A stretch of DNA of 64,000 nt from Methanosarcina sp. KYL-1 (GCF_024372725.1 NZ_VOUA01000002.1:248001-312000), one strand, 5' to 3'. Shown: positions 8,894-17,457, counted from the stretch's first letter. Made by a program: numbers and translations. Notes: a model not told the origin generated them from the letters alone.

Positions 8894-8950
8894 GTGAACT
8901 AACCCCCCTGCCAGTCTTCGGCTGTCGGTGACGGGGACTTCTTGCCTGCG
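8894..8950 (+). mobile_element. IS200/IS605-like element end (second relic)
   Basis: The same layout as 56-112: GTGAACTAAC, a TCTTCGG hairpin region, GGGGACTTC and GCCTGCG. It sits between the small membrane gene and the 3' end of glmM. No transposase or tnpB gene adjoins, so it reads as a solitary end or a miniature derivative. Confidence 0.4.
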
Positions 8951-8964
8951 AAGTTAAAGGAGTA

Positions 8965-10311
8965 TCAGGCCTCTTCGGCCCGGAGGACCATTTCAAGCCC
9001 CCGGTTCATGAGTTCTTCTGCCCTTTCCTGGGTTTTTGCTTCTGCGAAGATACGGAAAATAGGCTCCGTGCCCGAAGGGCGGATCAGGACCCAGCCTCCT
9101 TCATACCAGAGTTTTACCCCGTCGATGGTGTCCATTTTCAACCCCAGGCCTGCGGCCTCGGTTTTGACCATTTCCATAGTGACCGCCGGTTCCTTTGAAG
9201 GGGTTTTTGTCTTTGCATTGAAGTATTCGGGCACACTTTTTGCCAGCTCGGAAAGCTTTTTTCCTCCGGCAAGGATCTCCAGGATTTTGGCGCAGGCCAT
9301 GGCCCCGTCCCGGCAGTACTGGTGCTCGGGGAAGATAAGGCCACCGTTGCCCTCTCCCCCGAAAACTGCATCGATTTCCATCATTTTGCGGGCGACGTTA
9401 ATGGAGCCTACAGCGGTCCAGTGCAACTGTACCCCTGCTTCCTCTGCAACATCAGCCATGCGCTGGGAAGAGCTTACAGGGGTGACGATCGGGCCTTTTT
9501 TCTTTTCGAGTACGTACTTTGCCATCATGGCAAGCAGGACTTCTTCGTTTATGAACTCCCCGTTCTCATCCATGAAGACTATGCGGTCTGCGTCCCCGTC
9601 GTGCGCTGCCCCCAGGTCTGCCCCGGTCATTTTCACAAGTTCGGAAAGCTCGGGGAGGGATTCCGGGGTGGGCTCGGGGTTCCTCCAGGGGAAGGTCCCG
9701 TCGGGCTGGGCACCCAGGGTCAGCACCTCGCAGCCCAGGGCTTTGAGCAGGAAGGGAAGAGTAAGAGAGCCTGCTCCGCAGCCAGTGTCAGCCACGACCC
9801 TGAACCTCCGGCTGCGGATAGTTTCGGCATCCACGGAGCAAATGATGTTCCGGAGATAGTAATCATTGACCCCGGAATCGGTTTTGAAGTCCCCGGTCCT
9901 TTCCCAGGAGACAGTGGCATACTCTCCTGAAAAGTAAATTTTCTCGATTTCCCTTTCCCCGTCCCGGGGAAACTCCGAGCCGTCCCCTGCAATCAGTTTA
10001 ATCCCGTTGTATTCCCGGGGGTTGTGGGACGCCGTAATAACGATCCCCGCATCGGCATAGTCCCGCACATAGTACTGGACAGAAGGAGTGGGAGCCTCTC
10101 CCACATCAATCACGCTCAAGCCTGTAGAAAGAGCTCCTGCAATTGCGGCAGACTTCAGCATCTGGCCCGAAATCCGGGTATCACAGCCAATGGCAACCGT
10201 GCCTTTCGAGCCCATATAGGTCCCAAGGCTCCTTGCCACATTGACTGCCATTTCAGGGGTGATGTATTCGTTGGCGATACCGCGTACACCGTTTGTTCCG
10301 AATAATGCCAT
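8965..10311 (-). CDS. glmM: Phosphoglucosamine mutase (archaeal GlmM / phosphomannomutase family)
   Basis: Interconverts glucosamine-6-phosphate and glucosamine-1-phosphate (possibly also mannose phosphates), feeding UDP-GlcNAc and surface glycan synthesis. The 448-residue alpha-D-phosphohexomutase has the phosphoserine loop TASHNP with Ser95, the metal loop DGDADR at 238-243, a GGEGNGG sugar-binding loop and the C-terminal phosphate loop RPSGTEPIFR. I chose the ATG at 10311, giving MALFGTNGVRG, the normal family N-terminus; GGAG lies just upstream on the minus strand. An ATG at 10365 would add 18 non-conserved residues. It is transcribed divergently from the larE-like gene. Confidence 0.9.
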   Translation of the reverse strand: MALFGTNGVRGIANEYITPEMAVNVARSLGTYMGSKGTVAIGCDTRISGQMLKSAAIAGALSTGLSVIDVGEAPTPSVQYYVRDYADAGIVITASHNPREYNGIKLIAGDGSEFPRDGEREIEKIYFSGEYATVSWERTGDFKTDSGVNDYYLRNIICSVDAETIRSRRFRVVADTGCGAGSLTLPFLLKALGCEVLTLGAQPDGTFPWRNPEPTPESLPELSELVKMTGADLGAAHDGDADRIVFMDENGEFINEEVLLAMMAKYVLEKKKGPIVTPVSSSQRMADVAEEAGVQLHWTAVGSINVARKMMEIDAVFGGEGNGGLIFPEHQYCRDGAMACAKILEILAGGKKLSELAKSVPEYFNAKTKTPSKEPAVTMEMVKTEAAGLGLKMDTIDGVKLWYEGGWVLIRPSGTEPIFRIFAEAKTQERAEELMNRGLEMVLRAEEA

Positions 10312-10619
10312 GTAAGGTCTCCGTCTCCAATGATCTGCCTGTAAATTTAGCTCCATTTCAGGCAAATTACGTTATCGATAAATTCCAGATAGAAAAATTC
10401 CATATCTGTAAAATTGCATTAAGGTAGAAATCCACTAGAAGTAATTATGGAAACATTTCCGGGGCACTTTTATTTAAAGAGTCCGGTCAAACCTGAAAGG
10501 GAACCATTATCTAACCCCTCATGATTCCCTCCCCAAGTTTAGCTAATTCTGATTACTGTCAGGTATCTGATAATACGGCTGGCAAATACATATATCTTAT
10601 TAGTTAAAATCCGTTATTA
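10312..10619. other. Divergent promoter region glmM / larE-like gene
   Basis: Holds promoters for both directions. On the plus strand, AAATACATATATC (10584-10595) is a good TATA box about 30 nt before the ATG at 10620, so the larE-like message may be leaderless. No gene seen. Confidence 0.55.
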
Positions 10620-11492
10620 ATGGACATTGAGAAGATCAGGAAGATAAAAGAGGCAATTAAAGCTAAAGAAAGTGCAATTATTGCTTTTTCAGGGGGAGTG
10701 GACAGCACAACTCTTGCAAGCCTGGCCCTTGAAGTGCTGGGGGACAGAGCCCTTGCCATAACCATTGACTCCCCGCTTTTTCCCGGGCGCCAGCTTGAAA
10801 CCGCTGCCCAGACAGCCTGTGAAATCGGGATTCAGCACAAAGTCATACCTTTCTCCCAGTTGAGCGTCCCTTACTTCTCCGCAAATACGATTAATAGGTG
10901 CTATTTCTGCAAAAAAGCCCTGCTGGAGACCCTGATAGAATTTGCAGAAAAAACAGGGTATAAGGTCGTGATGGAAGGCACGAACGCCTCGGAAATAAAA
11001 GGAGAAAACCGTCCGGGCTACCGGGCCGTGCTTGAAGCCGGTGAGAAAGTCTCTTCTCCCTTTGTGGAATTCGATGTCACAAAAGAAGAAATCCGGGAAA
11101 TTGCTTCATCTCTCTCCCTTTCGGCTGCTCGAAGGCCTTCCGCAGCCTGCCTTGCCACGCGCTTCCCCTACGGGCATCCAATCACGACTGAAGAGCTCCA
11201 GAAAGTGGAAAAAGCCGAAGAATATCTCTTTTCCCTGGGTTTTACCCAGTTCAGGGTCCGGGTGCATGCAAAACTGGCCCGGATAGAGGTTATTCCCGAA
11301 GAATTCGAGGAAGCCCTGCACAGGAGAGAAAAGATTTCCAAACACCTGAAAGCCCTCGGCTTTGACTACATAACCCTGGACCTTGAAGGCTTCAGGAGCG
11401 GGAGCATGGACGAACCCTATCTAAAAAGGGTGACCGGAAAAGAAGAAAAAGAAAAAGAAGAAAAAGAAGAAAAGCCTGAGAGGAGAAATTGA
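10620..11492 (+). CDS. larE: LarE-like ATP-dependent sulfur transferase (PP-loop)
   Basis: A PP-loop ATP pyrophosphatase of the LarE family (290 residues). The ATP motif SGGVDS lies at 24-29. Three cysteines sit where the cluster-bearing LarE subgroup has them: Cys94 and Cys97 in NRCYFCK and Cys177 in SAACLATRFPYG, so this is probably the recycling [4Fe-4S] type rather than the sacrificial single-Cys type. LarE thiolates pyridinium biscarboxylic mononucleotide for the nickel-pincer cofactor. No larB or larC is nearby, so the substrate is not certain. The tail (about 271-290) is almost pure Lys/Glu from a purine repeat, and a 29-nt direct repeat spans the stop codon. A leaderless start at ATG 10620 is likely. 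Confidence 0.82.
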   Translation: MDIEKIRKIKEAIKAKESAIIAFSGGVDSTTLASLALEVLGDRALAITIDSPLFPGRQLETAAQTACEIGIQHKVIPFSQLSVPYFSANTINRCYFCKKALLETLIEFAEKTGYKVVMEGTNASEIKGENRPGYRAVLEAGEKVSSPFVEFDVTKEEIREIASSLSLSAARRPSAACLATRFPYGHPITTEELQKVEKAEEYLFSLGFTQFRVRVHAKLARIEVIPEEFEEALHRREKISKHLKALGFDYITLDLEGFRSGSMDEPYLKRVTGKEEKEKEEKEEKPERRN

Positions 11493-11532
11493 AAGGACAA
11501 GAGCCTGAGAGGAGAAATTGAAAGGACAAGAG
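11471..11532 (+). repeat. Two-copy direct repeat across the larE stop
   Basis: GAGCCTGAGAGGAGAAATTG followed by AAAGGACAA occurs twice in tandem (the first copy begins AAGCCTGAG), the first spanning the stop codon of the larE-like gene. Confidence 0.85.
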
Positions 11533-11596
11533 CCGGGGGAAAAACCTGAAGATCTTGATAAACCTGAAGAACCAGAATCGAAAACGGGATTATTTA

Positions 11597-12067
11597 ATGG
11601 ACATGACAGAAACTCTCATAAGAAAAGCTGAAAAAAAAGATTTACTGACCATCCAGAAGCTCCTTTCCACCTATTTTCTGGATATGGAAGAGCTTGAAGC
11701 AGAAGACTTCATCCTGGCGGAAAAAGACGGGAAAGTTATCGGGTGTGCCGCCCTGATAAAGAGGAGAGGAAATGAGACGGATTTTCAGGAGATCCATTCC
11801 ATTGCGGTCCATCCAAACTTCCGGGGAAAAGGGATAGGAAGAGAGCTTGTAGAACACCTTATTAAAAATGACCCCGAACCTGCCCTTGAATTATATGTCA
11901 GGACGACTGCTCCTGGCTTCTTTGAAAAACTCGGTTTTGAAAAACTGCCTGACCCTGAAAAGCTGCGGCTCTGGGAAGACTGCAAAAAATGTGAGCATTT
12001 TGGAAAATGTGCCCAGCAAGCGCTGAAATTTTCCTGCAGGTGTAAAGGAGAGGTAAAACAACCATAA
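11597..12067 (+). CDS. GNAT-family N-acetyltransferase with C-terminal cysteine cluster
   Basis: A 156-residue GNAT acetyltransferase. The acetyl-CoA pyrophosphate loop HPNFRGKGIGREL follows the strand IHSIAV, as in the family, and GFFEKLGFEKL marks the C-terminal GNAT part. Beyond the usual fold is a Cys-rich tail, DCKKCEHFGKCAQQALKFSC, that could bind a metal. ATG 11597 is preferred; the frame also opens at TTG 11555 but that adds a repeat-derived lysine-rich leader. The substrate is unknown; similar short archaeal proteins have been linked to ArgA-type N-acetylglutamate synthesis, but the sequence does not settle this. Confidence 0.75.
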   Translation: MDMTETLIRKAEKKDLLTIQKLLSTYFLDMEELEAEDFILAEKDGKVIGCAALIKRRGNETDFQEIHSIAVHPNFRGKGIGRELVEHLIKNDPEPALELYVRTTAPGFFEKLGFEKLPDPEKLRLWEDCKKCEHFGKCAQQALKFSCRCKGEVKQP

Positions 12068-12129
12068 AACAGACAAACATAAAACAGGCCGGCGCAGGTT
12101 AACGAAACATTATTTTACAAAAAAGCCCA

Positions 12130-12678
12130 ATGAAGCCCCTTATGCTCACCCTGGGAATCGTAAACACTTATGATAAGATCAAAATTCTCGACGCTCACTA
12201 CCGTGCAATCGCAAGAGCTGCACCCATCTGCCATGCCTTTGGCTTCCACCTGGCCCTCTATGACTTTCCTTTCAAGATGACTGCAGAAGAACTGGTGACC
12301 TTTGTGATGGATAAGACCACAATAGGAGAGTCGGGAAGCTATCTCAAAACCCTTTTTGAAACCAACCGCCTCTCAGTATCCGACCTCCCAAAGAAAGGTT
12401 TTCCGTCCCAGTTCGGAGAAATCGTAATCACCACCTCAAAGCCCGACCCTAAGAGACAGGTCACGCCCGTAAAAATTGCTGAAGAAGCTCTCAGAAACCG
12501 TTCTTTTCTCTTCCTGGTAGGGCTCGGGCGAAAAGGGCTTCCGAAAGAGTTGTTTGAAAGAGGAAAATACCACCTGGACATTACCAGCAAGGGGCTCTCC
12601 CTTGAGACCTGCACGGCAATCGGAGCGATTCCGGCTCATCTTTCAGGGCTAATGGCTAACCTGGAAGCAAAAAAGTAA
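12130..12678 (+). CDS. DUF531 protein, predicted SPOUT-type RNA methyltransferase
   Basis: A 182-residue archaeal protein of the DUF531 type. The opening LMLTLGIVNTYDKIKILDAHYRA and the C-terminal LFLVGLGRKGLPKELFE followed by SLETCTAIGAIPAHLSG match the pattern of a SPOUT fold, where the C-terminal knot binds SAM. An RNA target is inferred from the fold only. Start ATG 12130 lies after an A-rich stretch with weak ribosome-binding signal. Short A/G-rich repeats (GGAAAAAAGAAAGTAAGG) follow the stop codon. Confidence 0.75.
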   Translation: MKPLMLTLGIVNTYDKIKILDAHYRAIARAAPICHAFGFHLALYDFPFKMTAEELVTFVMDKTTIGESGSYLKTLFETNRLSVSDLPKKGFPSQFGEIVITTSKPDPKRQVTPVKIAEEALRNRSFLFLVGLGRKGLPKELFERGKYHLDITSKGLSLETCTAIGAIPAHLSGLMANLEAKK

Positions 12679-13140
12679 GTTAGAGAGGAAAAAAGAAAGT
12701 AAGGCAGGAAAAAAGAAAGTTAGAGAAGAAAACCTGAAAACGCCCTGAAGTCATTCATTAGAAAATTTTCCGGAATAATTATATATTACAATTACCAATT
12801 AATATTGTACTGTGGGAAAGACCGACGTTTGTTGTGTTCTTGCGGGGTTTTTTGCTTCCTTAGAACTGGAATTGTAACCCTGCGGGCCAGACGTACTCTT
12901 TGAAGAGACAGGATGAACTTTGTGAGTGAATTGAAATGAGTGAGTTAAATATAGAATACAGAAAACGGAACGAGTGTGGAAACAAGGGTCGTGCAAGCGG
13001 CTACCATACCGTTGTAAAGGGCTGTACTGACAGCCTGGACACAGATGAATTAGACCTTTACCGCTTTATGATAGGCGGGATGCAGGGAAAATAAAATAAC
13101 CTGCACAACCTTTTTTTATTTCTCATGCTTAGAAAAAAGC
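12679..13140. other. Leader-like region with promoter and small reading frame
   Basis: Repeats next to the DUF531 stop, then a TATA-like AATTATATATTAC near 12777-12789, about 145 nt of GC-richer DNA with the near-matching segments CTTGCGGGG and CCTGCGGG, and a 52-codon reading frame (12936-13094). The stretch between TATA and the small frame could be a structured leader or small RNA; nothing specific is recognised. Confidence 0.4.
12936..13094 (+). CDS. Small 52-residue hypothetical protein
   Basis: Frame starting MSELNIEYRKRNECGNKGRA and ending RFMIGGMQGK. It contains two cysteines (14 and 30) and is charged, without a hydrophobic segment. A GTGAG stretch lies about 9 nt upstream. It ends 46 nt before the cysteine desulfurase gene and could be cotranscribed with it, which would suggest, without proving, a link to sulfur metabolism. 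No family recognised. Confidence 0.4.
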   Translation: MSELNIEYRKRNECGNKGRASGYHTVVKGCTDSLDTDELDLYRFMIGGMQGK

Positions 13141-14322
13141 ATGTATGACGTATATGCGGTCCGTGAAGATTTTCCGGTTTTAAAAGAAGTCGTGTACCTT
13201 GACAGCACCGCGACAACCCAGACCCCGGTGCCGGCTGTCGAAGCCATGGTAGAATATTTTTATAAGTACGCTGGCAATCACGGGAGAGGAGCTCACCGCC
13301 TTGCCCGGGAGACTACAAACCGCTACGAAGACGCCAGGGAAACTGTTGCCCGTTTTCTCAATTCCGAACCTTCAAAGACCATTTTTACGAAAAATACCAC
13401 AGAAGGGATCAACCTCATTGCAAACAGCTACCCCTGGGAAGCAGGAGATCACATAGTAACAACCCAGATAGAACACCATTCAAACCTCCTTCCCTGGCTG
13501 CGCCTGCAAAAGGTAGGGGTAAACGTAACCATAGTGGGCCCGGACAGCAAAGGCAGAATCGACCCTTCAGTGATAGAAAGTGCGATCACAGACAGGACGA
13601 AGCTTGTTGCCGTAACCCATGTCTCGAATGCCCTGGGCTCCGTCCAGGACGTGGACAGGATTATAAAACTTGCCCACAGGAACGGGGCACAAATCCTTAT
13701 TGACGGCGCGCAGTCCGCAGGCCATATGCCTGTTGACCTGAAATCTCCTGGCTGTGACTTTTTTGCTACGGCAGGGCATAAAGGGCTCCTCGGCCCCCAG
13801 GGCACGGGCGTCCTCTATGTAAAAGAACCGGAAATGCTCGAAAGCGCCTCAGTAGGAGGCGGTACGGTCTCGGATGTCCGTGGACTTTCCTATCTACTTG
13901 AGCCGTCCCCTGCCTGCTTCGAAGCCGGGACCCCTAACATCCCTGGTATTATAGGGCTTGGAAGGGCAGTAGAATATGTGGAAAAGATCGGGGTAGAAGC
14001 CATCGAAAAACATGAGAAGAAACTTGCACAGGATACTGCAAAAAGGCTTTCAGAACTTGAGCATGTGGAAGTCTACGGGCCGAAAGACCGGGCAGGAGTG
14101 GTGCCCTTCAACGTCCGGGGGCTGCATTCCCATGACGTTGCCCTGATCCTTGACCAGAGCCGGAAAATCTGCGTCCGGAGCGGGCACCACTGTGCAATCC
14201 CGAGCATCCGCTTCCTGGGAGTGGACAGCACGGTCAGGGCTTCCTTTGCCCTCTACAACACGGAAGAAGAAGTGGATATCCTGGTGCGTGCAGTAGACGA
14301 GCTCAGGGCTCTTGTAAGCTGA
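13141..14322 (+). CDS. sufS: SufS-type cysteine desulfurase (class V aminotransferase)
   Basis: PLP enzyme that takes sulfur from cysteine as a persulfide, for Fe-S cluster or thio-cofactor assembly. It is 393 residues long, the normal SufS/Csd length. The PLP lysine is Lys214 in TAGHKGLLGPQGTG; the PLP-aspartate/glutamine block is LIDGAQSAGH (187-195); the persulfide cysteine is Cys351 in RSGHHCAIP. ATG 13141 starts MYDVYAVREDFPVL, the usual N-terminus. No sufBC genes are adjacent. A role with the nearby LarE-like sulfur transferase is possible but only inferred from the 1.6-kb distance. Confidence 0.88.
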   Translation: MYDVYAVREDFPVLKEVVYLDSTATTQTPVPAVEAMVEYFYKYAGNHGRGAHRLARETTNRYEDARETVARFLNSEPSKTIFTKNTTEGINLIANSYPWEAGDHIVTTQIEHHSNLLPWLRLQKVGVNVTIVGPDSKGRIDPSVIESAITDRTKLVAVTHVSNALGSVQDVDRIIKLAHRNGAQILIDGAQSAGHMPVDLKSPGCDFFATAGHKGLLGPQGTGVLYVKEPEMLESASVGGGTVSDVRGLSYLLEPSPACFEAGTPNIPGIIGLGRAVEYVEKIGVEAIEKHEKKLAQDTAKRLSELEHVEVYGPKDRAGVVPFNVRGLHSHDVALILDQSRKICVRSGHHCAIPSIRFLGVDSTVRASFALYNTEEEVDILVRAVDELRALVS

Positions 14323-14578
14323 ATAGGCTTTTTCCAGGCTACTTTTAGGAGCGTGGAAATCCCTCAAAAGGGGTTGCAATCCGTGCCATATCCGGGCGTA
14401 TAATCTCTTAATCTCTTTTTTTTAAAGGATTCCAGGGACATTTTCAGGGAAGCCTGTACTATACATTCACAGATTATATTTAATATGAGAATTTTATATA
14501 GAATTCCATACACATCAAAATTTATTGAATTTCTCCTTTAAAACTTTCCTTGAAAAATAAAATCACCGGAGCATTACA

Positions 14579-15283
14579 ATGGAGCGAATAACCAGCGGAA
14601 TAGAGGAACTTGACCCCCTCCTCGAAGGCGGCTATCCGAAAGGAAAAGGAATCCTGATCACAGGATCTACAGGTTCGGGAAAAACGATAATGGGAATCCA
14701 TTTCCTGTACAGCAACTGTTCCTCAGGAAAGAAGGGGCTTCTGGTTCTCACACGAGAACTTCTGGAGGACGTGCTCCTTCAGGCAAAGACCCTGGGGATG
14801 GATCTCGAGCCTTTTATTGATTCCGGGATGCTTGTGGTGGAGAATATTTTTCAGAGCAGGATTCAGGAAGCTATGCTTTCATCCCGCCTGGGAAAGGGGC
14901 TCGAACTTGCAGAAAAAGACAGGGTGGGCCGAATTAAAATCCTTTCCGAGAATGCCGATGCCGTGGTTCTGGACAGCCTTGCTGCCCTTTCCAGTCTGCA
15001 AAAATGCCCGGGAAACGAACCCCTTAGCAAATTCGGCCTTATTTACAGCGTTCTGGCAGAACATAAATGCACATCCCTTTTCCTCATGGATGAAAGCATG
15101 CACAACAGGGTCCACGGTTTTGCAGACAACCTTGTTTTTGGAAAAATCGAGCTTAAACTTAAGGAAGACAGCGCAAGCGGAAAACTCTCACGCTCTCTTT
15201 CAGTCACAAAGATGCGCGCAACAAAATCACCTCCGGGAAACGTCCTTTTTGAACTAACATCTTCCGGAATCAGAATAAAATGA
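14579..15283 (+). CDS. KaiC-like single-domain RecA-superfamily ATPase
   Basis: A 234-residue RecA/KaiC-like ATPase. Walker A is GSTGSGKT at 29-36 within ILITGSTGSGKT, Walker B is ADAVVLDSL near 135-143, and the fold opens with the KaiC-like SGIEELDPLLEGGYPKGKG. It is a stand-alone single domain like ArlH (FlaH), the regulatory ATPase of archaella, and sits directly before a secretion ATPase and membrane platform gene, so an ArlH-like role in filament assembly is a reasonable inference. CGGAG precedes ATG 14579. Upstream AT-rich DNA (TTATATTTAATATGAG) can act as promoter. Confidence 0.8.
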   Translation: MERITSGIEELDPLLEGGYPKGKGILITGSTGSGKTIMGIHFLYSNCSSGKKGLLVLTRELLEDVLLQAKTLGMDLEPFIDSGMLVVENIFQSRIQEAMLSSRLGKGLELAEKDRVGRIKILSENADAVVLDSLAALSSLQKCPGNEPLSKFGLIYSVLAEHKCTSLFLMDESMHNRVHGFADNLVFGKIELKLKEDSASGKLSRSLSVTKMRATKSPPGNVLFELTSSGIRIK

Positions 15284-15585
15284 AGCAAGAAGAGTCCCTG
15301 AATATTGAAGATTTTTAAATAATTTAGCTTTTCACACCTCAAAAAGAGATAGTTTAAATACGAATACAGAGATAAAAATTTTAATATAATACTGTAGAAT
15401 TGAAAATAGAACTTTAATCTGAAATAAGGCTCAAAAACGGGGACAAAAGAGAATCATCGATAGAAATTGAAGGATAAAGACGCGCAGGGTTATAAAGAAA
15501 TTTAATTGGATAAGCGGGCAGATCGAAAGATTTTATAAGATGTTCTTCTCTATATAACTGATGGAGACATCCGGAGGTAGAGAGT
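15284..15585. other. Intergenic with promoter of the pilus ATPase gene
   Basis: AT-rich; TATA-like GATTTTATAAGA near 15528-15540 and CTATATAACTG near 15549-15560 precede the strong ribosome-binding site GGAGGT. No gene seen. Confidence 0.5.
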
Positions 15586-17457
15586 ATGGATGATGGGAGT
15601 ATAGTTGGGAGTATAGATGAAAGAATAGAGAAAAGTAAAGATGGAATAATATACGGGAGTATAGTTGAGGGTATAGACGAAAACACAGACGGGAGTATAG
15701 TTGAGGGTATAGACGAAAACACAGACGGGAGTATAGGTGGGAGTGTAGACGAAAGCATAGGCGGGAGTATAGTCAAGAGTGCAGGCGACATTAAAGAAAC
15801 ACCTCAGAAGAACAGCTTTTTTTCGGGTTTATTTGGGAAATCAGGCAACATTAACTCGATATCAGAATTATTTGAAAAGGTTAAGAGCCATTTTGAAAAA
15901 CCCCTGAACACTCTTCCGGAATACGACCCTGAAAAGGATGGCCCACTTACGGTTTTTGAAGTGCCTGAAGGCATGAAGGAAATAGAGAGGTACTGGCTCC
16001 ATGAACCATATGCCTTTGTTTCGGTTCTCGAAGACCAGAGAACAAAATATTACAGGCTAATAGAACCTGCCCTGACAAAGTTTGAAAAAGAACTGCTTGA
16101 CCGGATCTATGAGGACTTCCAGGACATCATGATCCTGAACCCTACTACTTCCAGGTTCGAAAAAGAAGCACTTCTGATTGATAAAGCTCTCTACCTTCTC
16201 GAACGCTATAAGGCTGAGCTTTCGGTATCAGCCATTCACAGGATCATATATTACCTGCGAAGGAACCTGCTCGGCTATGAAAAAATCAACCCTCTTCTCT
16301 ATGACCCTTATATTGAAGACATTTCATGCGACGGGGTGCAAATCCCTATTTACCTTTACCATACAAGATATTTCAACATTGAAAGCAACATTGCTTTTGA
16401 AGAAGAAGAACTCGATTCCCTTGTCATCAAGATGTGCCAGCTGAACAACAAGCACATCTCCGTAAGCCAGCCCATCGTGGATGCGACAATCCAGGACGGG
16501 TCAAGGCTCCAGGCAGTCCTCGGAAGGGAGATTACACCCCGGGGCAGCACGTTTACGATCCGTAAGTTCAGGAAAGACCCGATAACTCCTATCGACCTTC
16601 TGAATTTCAAGACCTGCGACCTTGAGATGCTTGTTTATTTCTGGCTTGTCATCGAAAACGGGTATAACCTTCTTTTTGCAGGGGGAACGGCGTCCGGAAA
16701 AACTTCAATGCTCAACGCAACATCCCTTTTCATGCCTTCTACGGCCAAGATCGTTTCCATTGAAGACACCAGGGAACTTTTGCTCTATCACGACAACTGG
16801 GTTTCCGGGATCGCAAGAGAGAGTTTTACTGCTGATGCTGCAGGAGAAGTCTCCATGTACGACCTCCTGAGGGCTGCCCTCAGGCAGCGCCCGGATTATA
16901 TTATTGTGGGTGAAGTAAGGGGCAGCGAAGCCCTTACCTTATTCCAGGCAATGTCTACAGGGCACGCAACAAGTTCAACCATGCACGCAGGAGATGTCCA
17001 GACCGTTATAAACAGGCTTACCCACGAGCCAATCAACGTGCCCCACCTGATGCTACAGTCCCTGGACGTGCTCAGCATTCAGGAACAGGTGTATATCGAT
17101 GAAAAAAGGGTGAGGAGAAGCCGGAGCCTTGTGGAAGTCCTTAACGTCGACCCCGAAACCGGAGACCTGAGCATAAACGAACTATTCAACTGGGAACCTT
17201 CGGGAGACTGTTTTATCAAAGTAGGGGACTCTTACCTCCTGCAGGACATCATGCATGTTCGGGGCTGGGACACCGGGAAGCTGCGGAAGGAAATAGAGAA
17301 CAGGATGAAAATCCTGACCTACCTGTACGAGAAGAACATCAGGAATTACATACAGGTTTCACTTGTGGTCCAGGCATATCAGAGTTATCCGAAAATGGTT
17401 ATGGAATCGATTGAAAATGATACTCTGCAGGGTATGATCGAAAGTATGATGAAGTGA
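15586..17457 (+). CDS. Type IV pilus / TadA-ArlI-type secretion ATPase
   Basis: A 623-residue secretion ATPase of the GspE/TadA/ArlI superfamily that powers pilin assembly at the membrane. The core has Walker A GGTASGKT at 366-373, an Asp box (VSIEDTREL, 389-398), Walker B PDYIIVGEVRG (436-446) and the His box STGHATSSTMHAGD (457-470). The N-terminal domain is long, and residues 4-66 are a low-complexity repeat of GSIVEGIDENTD-like units encoded by two exact 36-nt tandem copies (15655-15726) plus degenerate ones. GGAGGT stands 7 nt before ATG 15586. It is followed after 15 nt by the membrane platform gene. Confidence 0.9.
   Translation: MDDGSIVGSIDERIEKSKDGIIYGSIVEGIDENTDGSIVEGIDENTDGSIGGSVDESIGGSIVKSAGDIKETPQKNSFFSGLFGKSGNINSISELFEKVKSHFEKPLNTLPEYDPEKDGPLTVFEVPEGMKEIERYWLHEPYAFVSVLEDQRTKYYRLIEPALTKFEKELLDRIYEDFQDIMILNPTTSRFEKEALLIDKALYLLERYKAELSVSAIHRIIYYLRRNLLGYEKINPLLYDPYIEDISCDGVQIPIYLYHTRYFNIESNIAFEEEELDSLVIKMCQLNNKHISVSQPIVDATIQDGSRLQAVLGREITPRGSTFTIRKFRKDPITPIDLLNFKTCDLEMLVYFWLVIENGYNLLFAGGTASGKTSMLNATSLFMPSTAKIVSIEDTRELLLYHDNWVSGIARESFTADAAGEVSMYDLLRAALRQRPDYIIVGEVRGSEALTLFQAMSTGHATSSTMHAGDVQTVINRLTHEPINVPHLMLQSLDVLSIQEQVYIDEKRVRRSRSLVEVLNVDPETGDLSINELFNWEPSGDCFIKVGDSYLLQDIMHVRGWDTGKLRKEIENRMKILTYLYEKNIRNYIQVSLVVQAYQSYPKMVMESIENDTLQGMIESMMK
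15655..15726 (+). repeat. Exact 36-nt in-frame tandem repeat in the ATPase gene
   Basis: Two exact 36-nt copies, each encoding GSIVEGIDENTD, with degenerate GGGAGTATAG-type copies on both sides (about 15596-15780). Because the unit is a multiple of three, gain or loss would keep the frame. Confidence 0.9.

Noticed and set aside
8942-9859. A 305-codon open frame on the plus strand
   Set aside because: Antisense to glmM, which has all family motifs; serine- and proline-rich shadow sequence.
12799-12996. A 65-codon minus-strand frame
   Set aside because: No ribosome-binding site, low-complexity Ser/Thr content, and it overlaps a better-supported small plus-strand frame.
15414-15791. A repetitive proline/serine-rich minus-strand frame
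   Set aside because: It is only the complement of the repeat that encodes the N-terminus of the pilus ATPase.
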